A stretch of 64,000 bases of DNA, from positions 1 through 64,000 of the forward strand of contig CAAEFE010000112.1 in NCBI GenBank assembly GCA_900755095.1, read 5' to 3'. A model generated the notes under the pieces. It was given only the letters and a program-made list of their open reading frames with translations, searched no databases and had not been told where the DNA came from. The translations under genes were made by a program, and so were the position numbers. This document shows positions 48,331 to 58,677 of this stretch, in pieces. The stretch comes from an uncultured Bacteroides sp. (lineage in GTDB: Bacteria > Bacteroidota > Bacteroidia > Bacteroidales > Bacteroidaceae). Position 1 is the stretch's first letter. Each line of letters starts with the position of its first letter.

Positions 48331-51300
48331 ATGAAATTAGATAAATTCATTAACCGTCCGGTACTATCAACAGTTATTTCCATTTTGATAGTTATCCTAG
48401 GTGCTATCGGATTGGCAACACTGCCTATCACACAGTATCCGGACATTGCGCCTCCTACCGTATCGGTAAGAGCCACATATACGGGTGCCAGTGCATCAAC
48501 CGTATTGAACTCTGTAATTGCCCCTCTGGAAGAGCAGATCAACGGTGTAGAAAACATGATGTACATGACTTCCAACGCATCCAATACCGGTTCCGGTGAT
48601 ATCTCAATCTACTTCAAACAAGGAACTGATCCGGATATGGCTGCCGTTAACGTACAGAACCGTGTTTCCATGGCACAAGGTTTGCTACCTGCCGAAGTTA
48701 CCAGAATTGGTGTGACTACTCAGAAACGTCAGACATCCATGCTGGTAGTATTCTCTCTTTACGATGAAACCGATACATATACAGATGCTTTCATCGAGAA
48801 CTATGCAAAAATCAACCTGATTCCTCAGGTTCAACGTGTACAGGGCGTAGGTGATGCCAGTGTGATGGGTCAGGACTACTCCATGCGTATCTGGCTGAGA
48901 CCGGACGTAATGGCTCAGTATAAACTGATCCCCAACGACGTATCTACCGCTTTGGCTGAACAGAATATAGAAGCGGCTCCGGGACAATTCGGTGAACGTA
49001 GTAACCAGACTTTCCAATATACCATTCGTTACAAAGGACGTCTGCAACAGCCGGAAGAGTTTGAGAACATTGTCATCAAGTCTCTGCCTAACGGTGAGGT
49101 ACTTCGACTGAATGATATTGCGGAGATTCAGCTGGACCGTCTGGGATATAACTTTACCAACCGTGTAAACGGACACAAAGCTGTAACCTGTATCGTTTAT
49201 CAGATGGCTGGTACAAATGCTACGCAAACCATCACTGATATCCAGAAATTATTGGATGAAGCATCCACAACACTGCCTTCGGGATTGAAGATTAACGTTT
49301 CTATGAACGCCAACGACTTCTTGTTCGCTTCTATCCACGAAGTGTTAAAGACATTGATCGAGGCATTTATTCTGGTATTTATCGTAGTATATATCTTCTT
49401 GCAGGATTTGCGTTCTACCTTGATTCCGACCATTGCTATTCCGGTAGCCCTTATCGGTACATTCTTCGTACTGTCACTGATCGGATTCAGTTTGAACTTG
49501 CTGACCCTGTGTGCCCTTGTGCTTGCCATTGCGATTGTGGTCGATGATGCGATTGTGGTTGTCGAGGGTGTACATGCCAAGCTCGATCAGGGATACACAT
49601 CCGCCCGTCTGGCATCTATCGATGCGATGAACGAATTGGGTGGTGCCATCGTATCTATCACACTGGTCATGATGTCCGTATTTATTCCGGTAAGTTTCAT
49701 GGGTGGTACGGCAGGTACGTTCTATCGCCAATTCGGTTTGACAATGGCTATCGCTATCGGTCTGTCCGCATTGAACGCCTTGACACTGAGTCCGGCATTG
49801 TGTGCCGTTCTTCTGAAACCGCATACTGATCATGGAGATAAGAAACAAACACTTGTTTCTCGCTTCCACACTTCTTTCAATGCCGCTTATGACTCTATAT
49901 TAAAAAGGTATAAGAAACGCGTACTCTTCTTTATCCAGAAAAAGTGGTTGTCAATGGGACTGGTGGTTCTCTCTATCGTATTGCTGATCTTCTTTATGAA
50001 CACTACTCCGACAGGTATGGTCCCTAATGAAGATACCGGTACGCTGATGGGAGCTGTAACACTACCTCCGGGTACATCACAAGACCGCTCGGAACAAATA
50101 CTGGCACGTGTAGACAGTTTGATTGCTGCGGACCCTGCCGTAGCTTCACGTACATTGATCTCCGGTTTCAGTTTCATTGGTGGTCAGGGACCGTCTTACG
50201 GTTCTTTCATTATCAAACTGAAAGACTGGGATGAACGCTCCATGATTCAGAACTCAGACGTTATCGTCGGTTCTTTATACATGCGTGCGCAGAAGATTAT
50301 CAAGGAAGCACAGGTATTGTTCTTCGCTCCTCCTATGATCCCCGGTTACTCGGCATCTACGGATATCGAGGTGAACATGCAGGACAAGACAGGTGGTGAC
50401 CTGAACAAATTCTTTGATGTAGCCAACAACTACACCGCAGCATTGGAGGCACGTCCGGAAATTAACTCTGCAAAAACGACCTTCAACCCGAACTTCCCGC
50501 AATATATGATTGATATTGATGCGGCAGCTTGTAAGAAGGCAGGTATCAGCCCAAGCGATATTCTTAGCACGATGCAGGGATATTACGGAGGTTTGTACGC
50601 ATCCAACTTCAACCGTTTTGGTAAGATGTACCGCGTAATGATCCAGTCGGACCCGTTATCACGCAAGAATCTGGAATCATTGAATAATGTCAAGGTTCGT
50701 AACAACCAAGGCGAAATGGCTCCGATTTCCCAGTTCATCTCTGTAGAGAAGGTATACGGACCTGATATTATCAGCCGTTTCAACTTGTATACTTCCATGA
50801 AGGTGATGGTAGCTCCGGCTTCCGGTTATACTTCCGGTCAGGCACTGGCTGCACTGGCAGAAGTGGCCAAAGAAAACCTTCCGGCAGGTTACACCTATGA
50901 ACTAGGAGGTATGGCTCGTGAGGAAGCACAAAGTAGCGGCAGTACGACCGGTTTGATCTTTATCCTTTGTTTCGTGTTCGTTTATTTGCTGTTGAGTGCT
51001 CAGTACGAAAGTTATATTCTTCCGCTGGCCGTATTGTTATCCATTCCGTTCGGTTTGCTAGGCAGCTTCCTGTTCGTCAACGGAATGAGCGCGATCGGTA
51101 GTATATCGGCCTTGAAAATGATACTCGGTACCATGTCCAACAATATCTATATGCAGATTGCGTTGATCATGTTGATGGGTCTGTTGGCAAAGAACGCGAT
51201 CCTGATTGTAGAGTTTGCCCTCGACCGTCGTAAGATGGGTATGAGCATCACATGGGCAGCCGTTCTGGGTGCCGGTGCCCGTCTCCGCCCGATCTTGATG

Positions 51301-51546
51301 ACCTCATTGGCTATGGTAGTCGGTCTGCTTCCGTTGATGTTCGCATTCGGTGTAGGTGCCCACGGTAACCGTACACTGGGTACAGCTTCTATTGGTGGTA
51401 TGTTGATCGGTATGATCTGCCAGATCTTCATCGTTCCTGCTTTGTTCGTTATCTTCCAGTACCTGCAAGAGAAGGTTAAACCGATGGAATGGGAAGACAT
51501 CGACAATACGGATGCCGTAACTGAGATTGAACAATACGCTAAATAA
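48331..51546 (+). CDS. RND multidrug efflux pump (AcrB type)
   Basis: This 1071-residue inner-membrane proton antiporter of the HAE1 group has the first membrane helix followed by ITQYPDIAPPTVSV, the paired Asp of helix 4 in AIVVDDAIVVVE, and the G-rich GGMLIGMICQIFIVPALF at the C-terminal end. Twelve helices in two repeats and two large periplasmic loops are evident. It probably expels hydrophobic compounds such as bile salts or drugs; the substrate is not deducible. Its stop shares TAATG with the start of the channel gene. Confidence 0.96.
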   Translation: MKLDKFINRPVLSTVISILIVILGAIGLATLPITQYPDIAPPTVSVRATYTGASASTVLNSVIAPLEEQINGVENMMYMTSNASNTGSGDISIYFKQGTDPDMAAVNVQNRVSMAQGLLPAEVTRIGVTTQKRQTSMLVVFSLYDETDTYTDAFIENYAKINLIPQVQRVQGVGDASVMGQDYSMRIWLRPDVMAQYKLIPNDVSTALAEQNIEAAPGQFGERSNQTFQYTIRYKGRLQQPEEFENIVIKSLPNGEVLRLNDIAEIQLDRLGYNFTNRVNGHKAVTCIVYQMAGTNATQTITDIQKLLDEASTTLPSGLKINVSMNANDFLFASIHEVLKTLIEAFILVFIVVYIFLQDLRSTLIPTIAIPVALIGTFFVLSLIGFSLNLLTLCALVLAIAIVVDDAIVVVEGVHAKLDQGYTSARLASIDAMNELGGAIVSITLVMMSVFIPVSFMGGTAGTFYRQFGLTMAIAIGLSALNALTLSPALCAVLLKPHTDHGDKKQTLVSRFHTSFNAAYDSILKRYKKRVLFFIQKKWLSMGLVVLSIVLLIFFMNTTPTGMVPNEDTGTLMGAVTLPPGTSQDRSEQILARVDSLIAADPAVASRTLISGFSFIGGQGPSYGSFIIKLKDWDERSMIQNSDVIVGSLYMRAQKIIKEAQVLFFAPPMIPGYSASTDIEVNMQDKTGGDLNKFFDVANNYTAALEARPEINSAKTTFNPNFPQYMIDIDAAACKKAGISPSDILSTMQGYYGGLYASNFNRFGKMYRVMIQSDPLSRKNLESLNNVKVRNNQGEMAPISQFISVEKVYGPDIISRFNLYTSMKVMVAPASGYTSGQALAALAEVAKENLPAGYTYELGGMAREEAQSSGSTTGLIFILCFVFVYLLLSAQYESYILPLAVLLSIPFGLLGSFLFVNGMSAIGSISALKMILGTMSNNIYMQIALIMLMGLLAKNAILIVEFALDRRKMGMSITWAAVLGAGARLRPILMTSLAMVVGLLPLMFAFGVGAHGNRTLGTASIGGMLIGMICQIFIVPALFVIFQYLQEKVKPMEWEDIDNTDAVTEIEQYAK

Positions 51547-52943
51547 TGAAATTCGATATGAAGAAACAGATTCTATATATGGTGTGTGCAACTGCTCTCC
51601 TGAGCAGCTGCCACATCTATAAGTCGTATGACAGACCCGAAGATATTACCGCTTCCGGCCTGTATCGTGATCCGGCAGCGGACAATGATACATTAGCTTC
51701 GGATACCACCAACTTCGGTAACCTGCCGTGGAGAGAAGTCTTCACCGACCCACAGCTCCAGTCTCTCATCGAACAGGGACTGAAACAAAACACTGACCTC
51801 CTTTCCGCTGCATTGAACGTCAAAGCGGCAGAAGCGTCTCTGATGTCAGCCCGACTGGCTTATGCACCGTCCATCGGTTTGTCTCCACAGGGAACAATCA
51901 GCAGTTTTGACAAGAACGCAGCAACTAAAACGTACTCATTGCCGGTTACTGCCAGTTGGCAAGTAGACCTGTTCGGGCAACTGCTGAACTCCAAACGAAA
52001 TGCACAAGTCACCCTGAAACAGACAAAGGCTTATCGCCAGGCTGTACAGACACAAGTTATTGCCAACATTGCCAACATGTATTATACCTTGCTTATGCTC
52101 GACCGCCAGCTGGAGATCACTCAGGCTACGGCTGAGGTACTGAAGCGTAATGCTGAAACCGTACAGGCACTTTCGGAAAGATCGACCTACACATCTGCCG
52201 CTTTAGCACAAAGCAAAGCTGCCTATGCACAAGTAGTGGCTTCCATCCCCGACATCGAGCAGAGCATCCGCGAAACGGAAAATGCCCTGTCTACCTTCTT
52301 GGGAGAAGCTCCGCACGCGATCAAACGTGGTGTACTGGAAGCACAGGCACTTCCTGAGGAACTTTCCGCAGGGATTCCTTTGCAGTTGTTATCTAACCGT
52401 CCGGACGTAAAAGCAGCCGAAATGTCCTTGGCAAGCTGCTATTATAATACGAACTCTGCCCGTGCCGCTTTCTATCCGCAGATCACTCTCAGCGGTTCTG
52501 CCGGATGGACAAACAGTGCAGGTTCCGCCATTATCAATCCGGGTAAGTTACTGGCTTCCGCTATCGGTTCACTGACTCAGCCATTGTTCTACCGTGGTAC
52601 GAATATTGCCCGCCTGAAAGCAGCGAAAGCACAGGAAGAACAAGCTAAATTATCTTTCCAGCAAACGTTGTACAATGCCGGAAGCGAAGTCAGCAATGCG
52701 CTAAGTTTATACCAAAACACCAGTAAAAAAGCTGAATCCCGCCAAATGCAGGTAGAATCTGCCAAGAAAGCTTCGGAAGATACAAAAGAATTGTTTAACT
52801 TAGGGACGTCAACCTATCTGGAAGTATTGTCGGCACAGCAATCTTATCTGAGCGCACAGATTTCTCAGGTTTCCGACTGTTTCGACAAGATGCAGGCTGT
52901 GGTCAGCCTCTACCAGGCGTTAGGCGGTGGAAGAGAAGATTAA
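51546..52943 (+). CDS. Outer-membrane efflux channel lipoprotein (NodT/TolC type)
   Basis: This 465-residue outer-membrane factor has a lipobox (ATALLSSC) and two OEP repeats, each with Gln/Ala-rich helices (LLSALNVKAAEASLMSARLA, then LSNRPDVKAAEMSLASCYYN). Its start overlaps the pump stop as TAATG. A second ATG at 51558 would begin directly with the usual MKKQILYMV signal peptide and may be the real start. It completes the efflux triad. The LpxA-like gene follows after 18 bp and may belong to the same transcript. Confidence 0.93.
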   Translation: MKFDMKKQILYMVCATALLSSCHIYKSYDRPEDITASGLYRDPAADNDTLASDTTNFGNLPWREVFTDPQLQSLIEQGLKQNTDLLSAALNVKAAEASLMSARLAYAPSIGLSPQGTISSFDKNAATKTYSLPVTASWQVDLFGQLLNSKRNAQVTLKQTKAYRQAVQTQVIANIANMYYTLLMLDRQLEITQATAEVLKRNAETVQALSERSTYTSAALAQSKAAYAQVVASIPDIEQSIRETENALSTFLGEAPHAIKRGVLEAQALPEELSAGIPLQLLSNRPDVKAAEMSLASCYYNTNSARAAFYPQITLSGSAGWTNSAGSAIINPGKLLASAIGSLTQPLFYRGTNIARLKAAKAQEEQAKLSFQQTLYNAGSEVSNALSLYQNTSKKAESRQMQVESAKKASEDTKELFNLGTSTYLEVLSAQQSYLSAQISQVSDCFDKMQAVVSLYQALGGGRED

Positions 52944-52961
52944 CTTTAAACATATACTATT

Positions 52962-53732
52962 ATGATTAGTCCGTTAGCTTACGTAGACCCCGAAGCGAAA
53001 TTAGGCAAGAATGTAACTGTCTTGCCTTTCGCCTACATCGAGAAGGATGTGGAAATCGGCGATGACTGTACCATCATGTCATACGCCAGTATCCTGAAAG
53101 GTACAAAAATGGGGAAAGGAAACAAAATACATCAGAATGCTGTCCTGGGAGCAGAACCGCAAGACTTTCACTATACAGGGGAAGAAAGCAGTCTGATCAT
53201 CGGAGACAATAACGATATCCGTGAGAATGTAGTAATCAGCCGTGCCACTTTTGCAGGAAATGCTACCAGAATCGGAAACGGGAACTACCTGATGGATAAG
53301 GTACACCTTTGCCATGATGTGCAGATCAGCAATAATTGTGTGGTAGGAATAGGCACTACAATTGCAGGAGAATGCTCATTAGATGATTGTGTGATCCTAA
53401 GCGGCAACGTAACGTTGCACCAATATTGTCACATTGGTAGCTGGACACTTGTACAAAGCGGATGCCGCATCTCCAAAGATGTTCCTCCCTACGTAATTAT
53501 GTCCGGTAATCCTGTTGCCTATCATGGAGTGAATGCAGTCGTTCTGTCACAGCATCACAATACGTCGGAAAGAATCCTTCGTCATATTGCCAATGCTTAC
53601 CGGTTGATCTATCAAGGTAATTTCAGTGTTCAGGATGCTGTCCAGAAGATTATCGATCAGGTTCCGATGAGTGAAGAAATCGAGAATATCGTGAATTTCG
53701 TAAAAGGTTCGGAACGTGGGATTGTGAAATAG
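52962..53732 (+). CDS. LpxA-like UDP-GlcNAc acyltransferase paralog
   Basis: This 256-residue left-handed beta-helix acyltransferase has hexapeptide repeats. The stretch LMDKVHLCHDVQISNNC matches the LpxA catalytic-His region, and the C-terminal cap with DVPPYVIMSGNP is LpxA-type. LpxA adds a hydroxyacyl chain to UDP-GlcNAc in lipid A synthesis. In Bacteroides the main lpxA is, as I recall, next to an lpxC-fabZ fusion, so this is probably a second copy. It follows the efflux channel by 18 bp. A terminator lies just downstream. Confidence 0.85.
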   Translation: MISPLAYVDPEAKLGKNVTVLPFAYIEKDVEIGDDCTIMSYASILKGTKMGKGNKIHQNAVLGAEPQDFHYTGEESSLIIGDNNDIRENVVISRATFAGNATRIGNGNYLMDKVHLCHDVQISNNCVVGIGTTIAGECSLDDCVILSGNVTLHQYCHIGSWTLVQSGCRISKDVPPYVIMSGNPVAYHGVNAVVLSQHHNTSERILRHIANAYRLIYQGNFSVQDAVQKIIDQVPMSEEIENIVNFVKGSERGIVK

Positions 53733-53755
53733 ACAAAATACACTTTTCATAGAGA

Positions 53756-53795
53756 AAGGGTTGATGTCCGTAAAAAGACATCACCCTTCTTATTT
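53756..53795. terminator. Terminator between the LpxA-like and CBM9-like genes
   Basis: AAGGG plus TGATGTC (53756-53768, one bulged T) pair with GACATCA plus CCCTT (53777-53788), followed by CTTATTTA. It lies between convergent genes and may act on both strands. Confidence 0.75.
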
Positions 53796-54435
53796 ATTCA
53801 AACTCCAGCGTACCGAAGAAGTCGGGACGATGGAAGTCCGGTTTCTCAATCTTTATCGGATTCCATGACAGGAAGTGAGGGGTTTGCAGTTCATCCCCGC
53901 ATTTATAGAAATTCGCTTTAACTTCCTTTCCATCCAGTGACTGTATCTGATGCTTGAAGAATGCAGCATAAGGAATAATCAAGGCTACTTCCCAAGTCGT
54001 ATCGTCCACACGTTCTTCGAAGGGTTCATTGCCCAGACTGGACCAACGCTGCACGAGAGCCGTCACTTCTTTCGGAGCGTGTTCCCGACCGTTACGGGCT
54101 GGTCCGGCACCGATCAGAATCGTTCCGATGCAGTTACATTCTATATTATAATAGATTCCGTCACTGGCCGGAACAGAGAAAAACTCCACACAGGAATCAG
54201 TCCATACAGATCCATTGTCTTCTCCATACTTGGCACGTACACTTTCTTCTCTGACTTTGAAGTGCAACAGAATAGAATCTTTGGTATGCGCAATCCGGAA
54301 ACTTACTTTTGGCTTGTAAGGATATTCAGCCCAGTTGACACACTGAACCGGCTGGAAATCTATCTTTTCCTCATCAAATAATTTAGGAAGCGAACAAGCC
54401 TCTACATTAGCAGAACTAATTTTCTTTACTTTCAT
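53794..54435 (-). CDS. CBM9-like carbohydrate-binding domain protein
   Basis: The protein of 213 residues consists of one CBM9-like/DOMON-related beta-sandwich: FRIAHTKDSILLHFKVREES, VWTDSCVEFFSVP and a late FLSWNPI strand typical of cellulose/xylan-binding family 9. It has no signal peptide and no catalytic domain. The start at 54435 is chosen because a -7 element at 54457-54464 lies upstream; the frame is open to 54459 inside that promoter. It is divergent from the hybrid two-component gene. The ligand and role are unknown. Confidence 0.78.
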   Translation of the reverse strand: MKVKKISSANVEACSLPKLFDEEKIDFQPVQCVNWAEYPYKPKVSFRIAHTKDSILLHFKVREESVRAKYGEDNGSVWTDSCVEFFSVPASDGIYYNIECNCIGTILIGAGPARNGREHAPKEVTALVQRWSSLGNEPFEERVDDTTWEVALIIPYAAFFKHQIQSLDGKEVKANFYKCGDELQTPHFLSWNPIKIEKPDFHRPDFFGTLEFE

Positions 54436-54456
54436 ATATCTTTCGTTTGGAGGATA

Positions 54457-54464
54457 CAAATATA
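54457..54464 (-). promoter_or_regulatory. -7 element of the CBM9-like gene
   Basis: TATATTTG on the minus strand matches TAnnTTTG and lies 21 bp before the ATG at 54435. Confidence 0.5.
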
Positions 54465-54508
54465 GTTACTTTCTCCTAATAAGGTTCCCGAAAATCAAAT
54501 AAAAACAA

Positions 54509-54516
54509 TATATTTG
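54509..54516 (+). promoter_or_regulatory. -7 element of the hybrid two-component gene
   Basis: TATATTTG matches TAnnTTTG and lies 30 bp before the GTG start at 54547. The divergent CBM9-like promoter is 45 bp away. Confidence 0.5.
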
Positions 54517-54546
54517 CCATTAGTAATACCCTAAACAACCGAATTA

Positions 54547-57500
54547 GTGAGAAAAACAATCCTTTTATTTCTGCTATTTTTAAGCGTAACTGCTGTCCGT
54601 ACGTTAGGACAAAATATTACTTTCAGCCATTTGACCACAGATGACGGACTTTCCCAGTTTTCCGTCAACAGCCTGTACATTGACGAACGGGGCATTATAT
54701 GGATAGGTACGCGCGAAGGGCTGAACCGTTATAACGGTAACGATATCAAAAGTTTCAAGCTCAAGAAGAATGATCCGAACAGTCTGTTCAGCAATACCGT
54801 ACTCCGTATCACAGGTAATAAGAACGGGAAGGTTTACCTGCTTTGCACCGACGGTGTAGCCGAATTTGACATGACCACTCAACGATTCAAAACCTTGTTG
54901 CAAGGTAATGTGGACGCTATCTACTACAACGAAAAACTATATATCGGAAAAAGAGAAGAAGTATTCGTTTTCAACGAGAACACGAACAACTTCGACCTTT
55001 ACTACCACCTTGCCGGGAAAGACATTAACCTATCCTGCCTCCATCTGGACGAGAAGAAAAACCTGTGGATGGGAACCACCAGCAATGGTGTTTACTGCCT
55101 GTCGGACGACAAGCAACTCTCTCAGCCCATCACGAAAGGAAACATAGCCAGCATCTACGAAGACTCATCCAAAGAACTGTGGATTGGCAGCTGGGAAGAA
55201 GGACTCTACCGTATCCGCACAAACGGCACTATCGACAACTTCCGCCACGACCCGAAGAATCCGAACAGTATATGTTCCGATTTTGTCAGAAGCTGCTGTG
55301 AAGATAATCTGGGAAATCTATGGATCGGAACTTTCCACGGCTTGAACCGCTACGACAAAAGCACAGGACAGTTCCAACTTTATACCGCCAATGACAACAA
55401 ACCCGACGGACTCACCCACTCTTCCATCTGGTGTATCGTGAAAGACGAACAGGGAACCCTATGGCTGGGAACTTACTTTGGCGGCGTCAACTACTTCAAT
55501 CCGGAATATGAAATCTATACCCGCTATAAAGTAGGAGACACGGAGAAAGAAGGATTAAGCAGTCCCATCGTCGGCAGAATGACGGAAGACAAAGACGGTA
55601 ACTTATGGATCTGCACCGAAGGCGGCGGCGTGAACGTCTACAACCGGAAAAACAATACTTATCGCTGGTACCGCCACGAAGAAGGCAAGAACAGTATCTC
55701 GCACAACAACGTCAAGGCAATCTATTACGACCGGACAGAGGAGATTATGTGGATCGGCACACACTTGGGAGGACTGAACAAACTCGACCTGCGCACCAAC
55801 CGCTTTACCGTTTACCGGATGAAAGCGGGCGACCCGACCACACTGCCCTCGGACATTGTACGCGACATCGTGCCCTACGAAGACAAACTGATCATCGCCA
55901 CACAAAACGGAGTCTGCCTTTTCAATCCGGCAACAGGCACCTGCGAACATCTTTTCAAGGATACCAAAGAAGGCAGAAATATCGGTATGGTGGCCAGCCT
56001 CTACATCGACAAGGACGAAACGCTATGGGTTTCCGCTACCGGAGAGGGCGTATATTCTTACCGCTTCGACACCGGCAAGCTCACCCACTATGCACACAAT
56101 CCCTCCATTCCGAACACTCTCAGCAACAACAATGTCAACAACATCATGCAAGACAGCAACGGCAACCTGTGGTTCTCCACTTCCGGAAGCGGGCTCGACC
56201 GTTACCGCAAGGAGAGCAACGACTTCGAAAACTTCGACATGCAGAAAGACGGACTATCCAGCGACTGTATTTACGAAGTATTCGAGTCGTCGATACAAAA
56301 GGGAGACTTGCTGCTGATTACCAATCAGGGATTCTCCCAGTTTGACTATCCGCAAAAGAAGTTTTACAACTACGGTACAGAGAACGGATTCCCGCTGACT
56401 GCCGTCAACGAAAACGCATTGTTCGTAACGCATGACGGAGAAGTATTTCTAGGCGGCATCCAAGGCATGATTTCTTTCTGGGAAAAGAAACTGCACTTTA
56501 CGCCCAAGTCCTACAGCATCATCCTTTCCCGCCTGCTGGTCAACGGAAAGGAGATCACTGCCGGAGACGACACCGGCATCTTGGAACAGTCCATCGCCTA
56601 TACACCGGAAATCAGCCTGAAAGCCGACCAATCCATGTTCAGCATAGAATACGCCACTTCCAACTTCATCCCTGCCAACAGGAATGAAATCGTCTACCGC
56701 CTCGAAGGTTTCTCCGACGAATGGAATCACACCGACCGCAAACAGACGCTTATCACTTATACCAACCTGAATCCGGGCAAATATACGCTCGTCATCAAGT
56801 CGGACGGAGACGGTATCGAAGAAGCCCGACTACTGATCCGTGTATTACCGCCTTGGTATGAGACATGGTGGGCTTATCTGATTTACACCATTTGTACCGT
56901 CAGTCTGTTATGGTATCTCATTCAGAACTACAATTCCCGCATCAAACTGCGTGAGTCACTGAAATATGAAAAGAAACACATCGAAGACCTCGAAGCATTA
57001 AACCAATCCAAGCTGCGCTTCTTTACCAACATCTCTCACGAATTCCGCACTCCGCTGACGTTGATCGTGGGACAGGTAGAAACGCTGTTGCAAGTACAGA
57101 CATTCACACCTAATATTTATCACAAGATATTGGGAATTTACAAAAACAGCCTCCAACTGCGTGAACTAATTACGGAACTGCTCGACTTCCGCAAGCAGGA
57201 ACAAGGGCACATGAAAATCAAAGTCAGCCGACATAATCTGGTGAACTTCCTGTACGAGAATTATCTGTTATTCCTTGAATACGCCAGCAGCAAGCAAATC
57301 AATTTCAAGTTCAACAAGCAGTCAGATGATATTGAAGTATGGTACGACCAGAAGCAGATGCAGAAGGTAGTGAACAATCTGCTGTCCAACGCATTGAAGC
57401 ATACGAAAGCGGAAGATACCATCTCCATCAACGTATCGCAGGAGGATAAATACGTCATTATCGAGATCAAAGACACGGGAACAGGCATTGCCGCCGCCGA

Positions 57501-58611
57501 GATCGACAAGATATTCGACCGTTTCTACCAGACCGAACGCCTCGACTCGCTGAATACCGGAGCCGGCACAGGCATCGGACTGGCGTTGACAAAAGGTATC
57601 ATCGAACTTCATCACGGAACCATCCGTGTAGAGAGCGAACCGGGCAAGGGAAGCCGTTTTATCATTACGTTGAAATCGGGTAACCAGCACTTCACGGAGG
57701 AACAAATCGTACGGGACAACGCCGACACCAACATTCAGCAACAACCGGAAACAATCGTTCCAACCGTAGAAATACTGCCCGACTCCGAATGGAAGGAGGA
57801 AGACAACAAACGCATCGAAGATGCGAAAATGCTGATAGTGGAAGACAACGAATCCATCAAACAAATGCTGGTAGGTATCTTCGAAACATTCTATCAGGTC
57901 ACCACCGCTTCCGATGGTGTAGAGGCACTGGATATCATACAGAAAGATATGCCAAGCATCATACTGAGTGACGTTGTCATGCCACGTATGTCGGGTACGG
58001 AACTCTGTAAGCAAATCAAAACGGACTTCAACACCTGTCACATCCCGGTAGTACTACTGACGGCACGCACAGCCGTGGAACACAACATTGAAGGATTAAA
58101 GATCGGCGCGGACGATTATATCACCAAGCCGTTCAATACCAATCTCCTGATCTCCCGTTGCAACAATCTGGTGAACTCACGGCGGTTGCTACAGGAGAAA
58201 TTCAGCAAACAGCCACAGGCTTTTGCCCAGATGCTTGCCACTAACCCGATGGATAAAGAAATGCTGGACCGTGCCATGGCCATCATCGAACGGCACTTGG
58301 ATAATACGGACTTTAATGTCAACATCTTCGCCCGTGAAATGGGGATGGCACGTACCAATCTGTTCACGAAGTTGAAAGCCGTCACCGGTCAGACACCGAA
58401 CGACTTTATATTAAGTATCCGTCTCAAGAAAGGAGCCGTCATGCTGCGGAACAATCCGGAGCTGAACATTACGGAGATTTCCGACCGCATCGGTTTCTCT
58501 TCTTCCCGCTATTTCAGTAAATGCTTTAAGGAGATTTATCACGTCAGTCCGCTTGCCTACCGCAAGGGTGAAGAAAAAGAGGAAGAAGGGAACGAAGAAA
58601 CGGATCAATAA
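54547..58611 (+). CDS. Hybrid two-component system regulator of glycosaminoglycan use
   Basis: This 1354-residue one-protein signalling system starts with GTG and a signal peptide. The periplasmic sensor is a 14-blade double beta-propeller of Reg_prop repeats (about 30-660, with repeats such as LWIGTFHGLNRYD) plus a Y_Y_Y domain (about 690-755). After a membrane segment (774-794) come the kinase (His831 in NISHEFRTPLT), ATPase (NNLLSNALKHTK, DTGTGI, GTGIGLAL), receiver (Asp1142 in SDVVMPRMSG) and AraC-type DNA-binding domain (about 1250-1345). By position it matches BT3334, remembered as the chondroitin/hyaluronan sensor that reads unsaturated disaccharides. It probably controls the adjacent sulfatase-SusC-SusD genes and the distant lyase operon. 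Confidence 0.95.
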   Translation: MRKTILLFLLFLSVTAVRTLGQNITFSHLTTDDGLSQFSVNSLYIDERGIIWIGTREGLNRYNGNDIKSFKLKKNDPNSLFSNTVLRITGNKNGKVYLLCTDGVAEFDMTTQRFKTLLQGNVDAIYYNEKLYIGKREEVFVFNENTNNFDLYYHLAGKDINLSCLHLDEKKNLWMGTTSNGVYCLSDDKQLSQPITKGNIASIYEDSSKELWIGSWEEGLYRIRTNGTIDNFRHDPKNPNSICSDFVRSCCEDNLGNLWIGTFHGLNRYDKSTGQFQLYTANDNKPDGLTHSSIWCIVKDEQGTLWLGTYFGGVNYFNPEYEIYTRYKVGDTEKEGLSSPIVGRMTEDKDGNLWICTEGGGVNVYNRKNNTYRWYRHEEGKNSISHNNVKAIYYDRTEEIMWIGTHLGGLNKLDLRTNRFTVYRMKAGDPTTLPSDIVRDIVPYEDKLIIATQNGVCLFNPATGTCEHLFKDTKEGRNIGMVASLYIDKDETLWVSATGEGVYSYRFDTGKLTHYAHNPSIPNTLSNNNVNNIMQDSNGNLWFSTSGSGLDRYRKESNDFENFDMQKDGLSSDCIYEVFESSIQKGDLLLITNQGFSQFDYPQKKFYNYGTENGFPLTAVNENALFVTHDGEVFLGGIQGMISFWEKKLHFTPKSYSIILSRLLVNGKEITAGDDTGILEQSIAYTPEISLKADQSMFSIEYATSNFIPANRNEIVYRLEGFSDEWNHTDRKQTLITYTNLNPGKYTLVIKSDGDGIEEARLLIRVLPPWYETWWAYLIYTICTVSLLWYLIQNYNSRIKLRESLKYEKKHIEDLEALNQSKLRFFTNISHEFRTPLTLIVGQVETLLQVQTFTPNIYHKILGIYKNSLQLRELITELLDFRKQEQGHMKIKVSRHNLVNFLYENYLLFLEYASSKQINFKFNKQSDDIEVWYDQKQMQKVVNNLLSNALKHTKAEDTISINVSQEDKYVIIEIKDTGTGIAAAEIDKIFDRFYQTERLDSLNTGAGTGIGLALTKGIIELHHGTIRVESEPGKGSRFIITLKSGNQHFTEEQIVRDNADTNIQQQPETIVPTVEILPDSEWKEEDNKRIEDAKMLIVEDNESIKQMLVGIFETFYQVTTASDGVEALDIIQKDMPSIILSDVVMPRMSGTELCKQIKTDFNTCHIPVVLLTARTAVEHNIEGLKIGADDYITKPFNTNLLISRCNNLVNSRRLLQEKFSKQPQAFAQMLATNPMDKEMLDRAMAIIERHLDNTDFNVNIFAREMGMARTNLFTKLKAVTGQTPNDFILSIRLKKGAVMLRNNPELNITEISDRIGFSSSRYFSKCFKEIYHVSPLAYRKGEEKEEEGNEETDQ

Positions 58612-58677
58612 CCCACAAACAGGTAAGCAAGTAGCATTTGTAACAGGAGAACCTATGCCAAAGTAGTTCCCTCCTGT

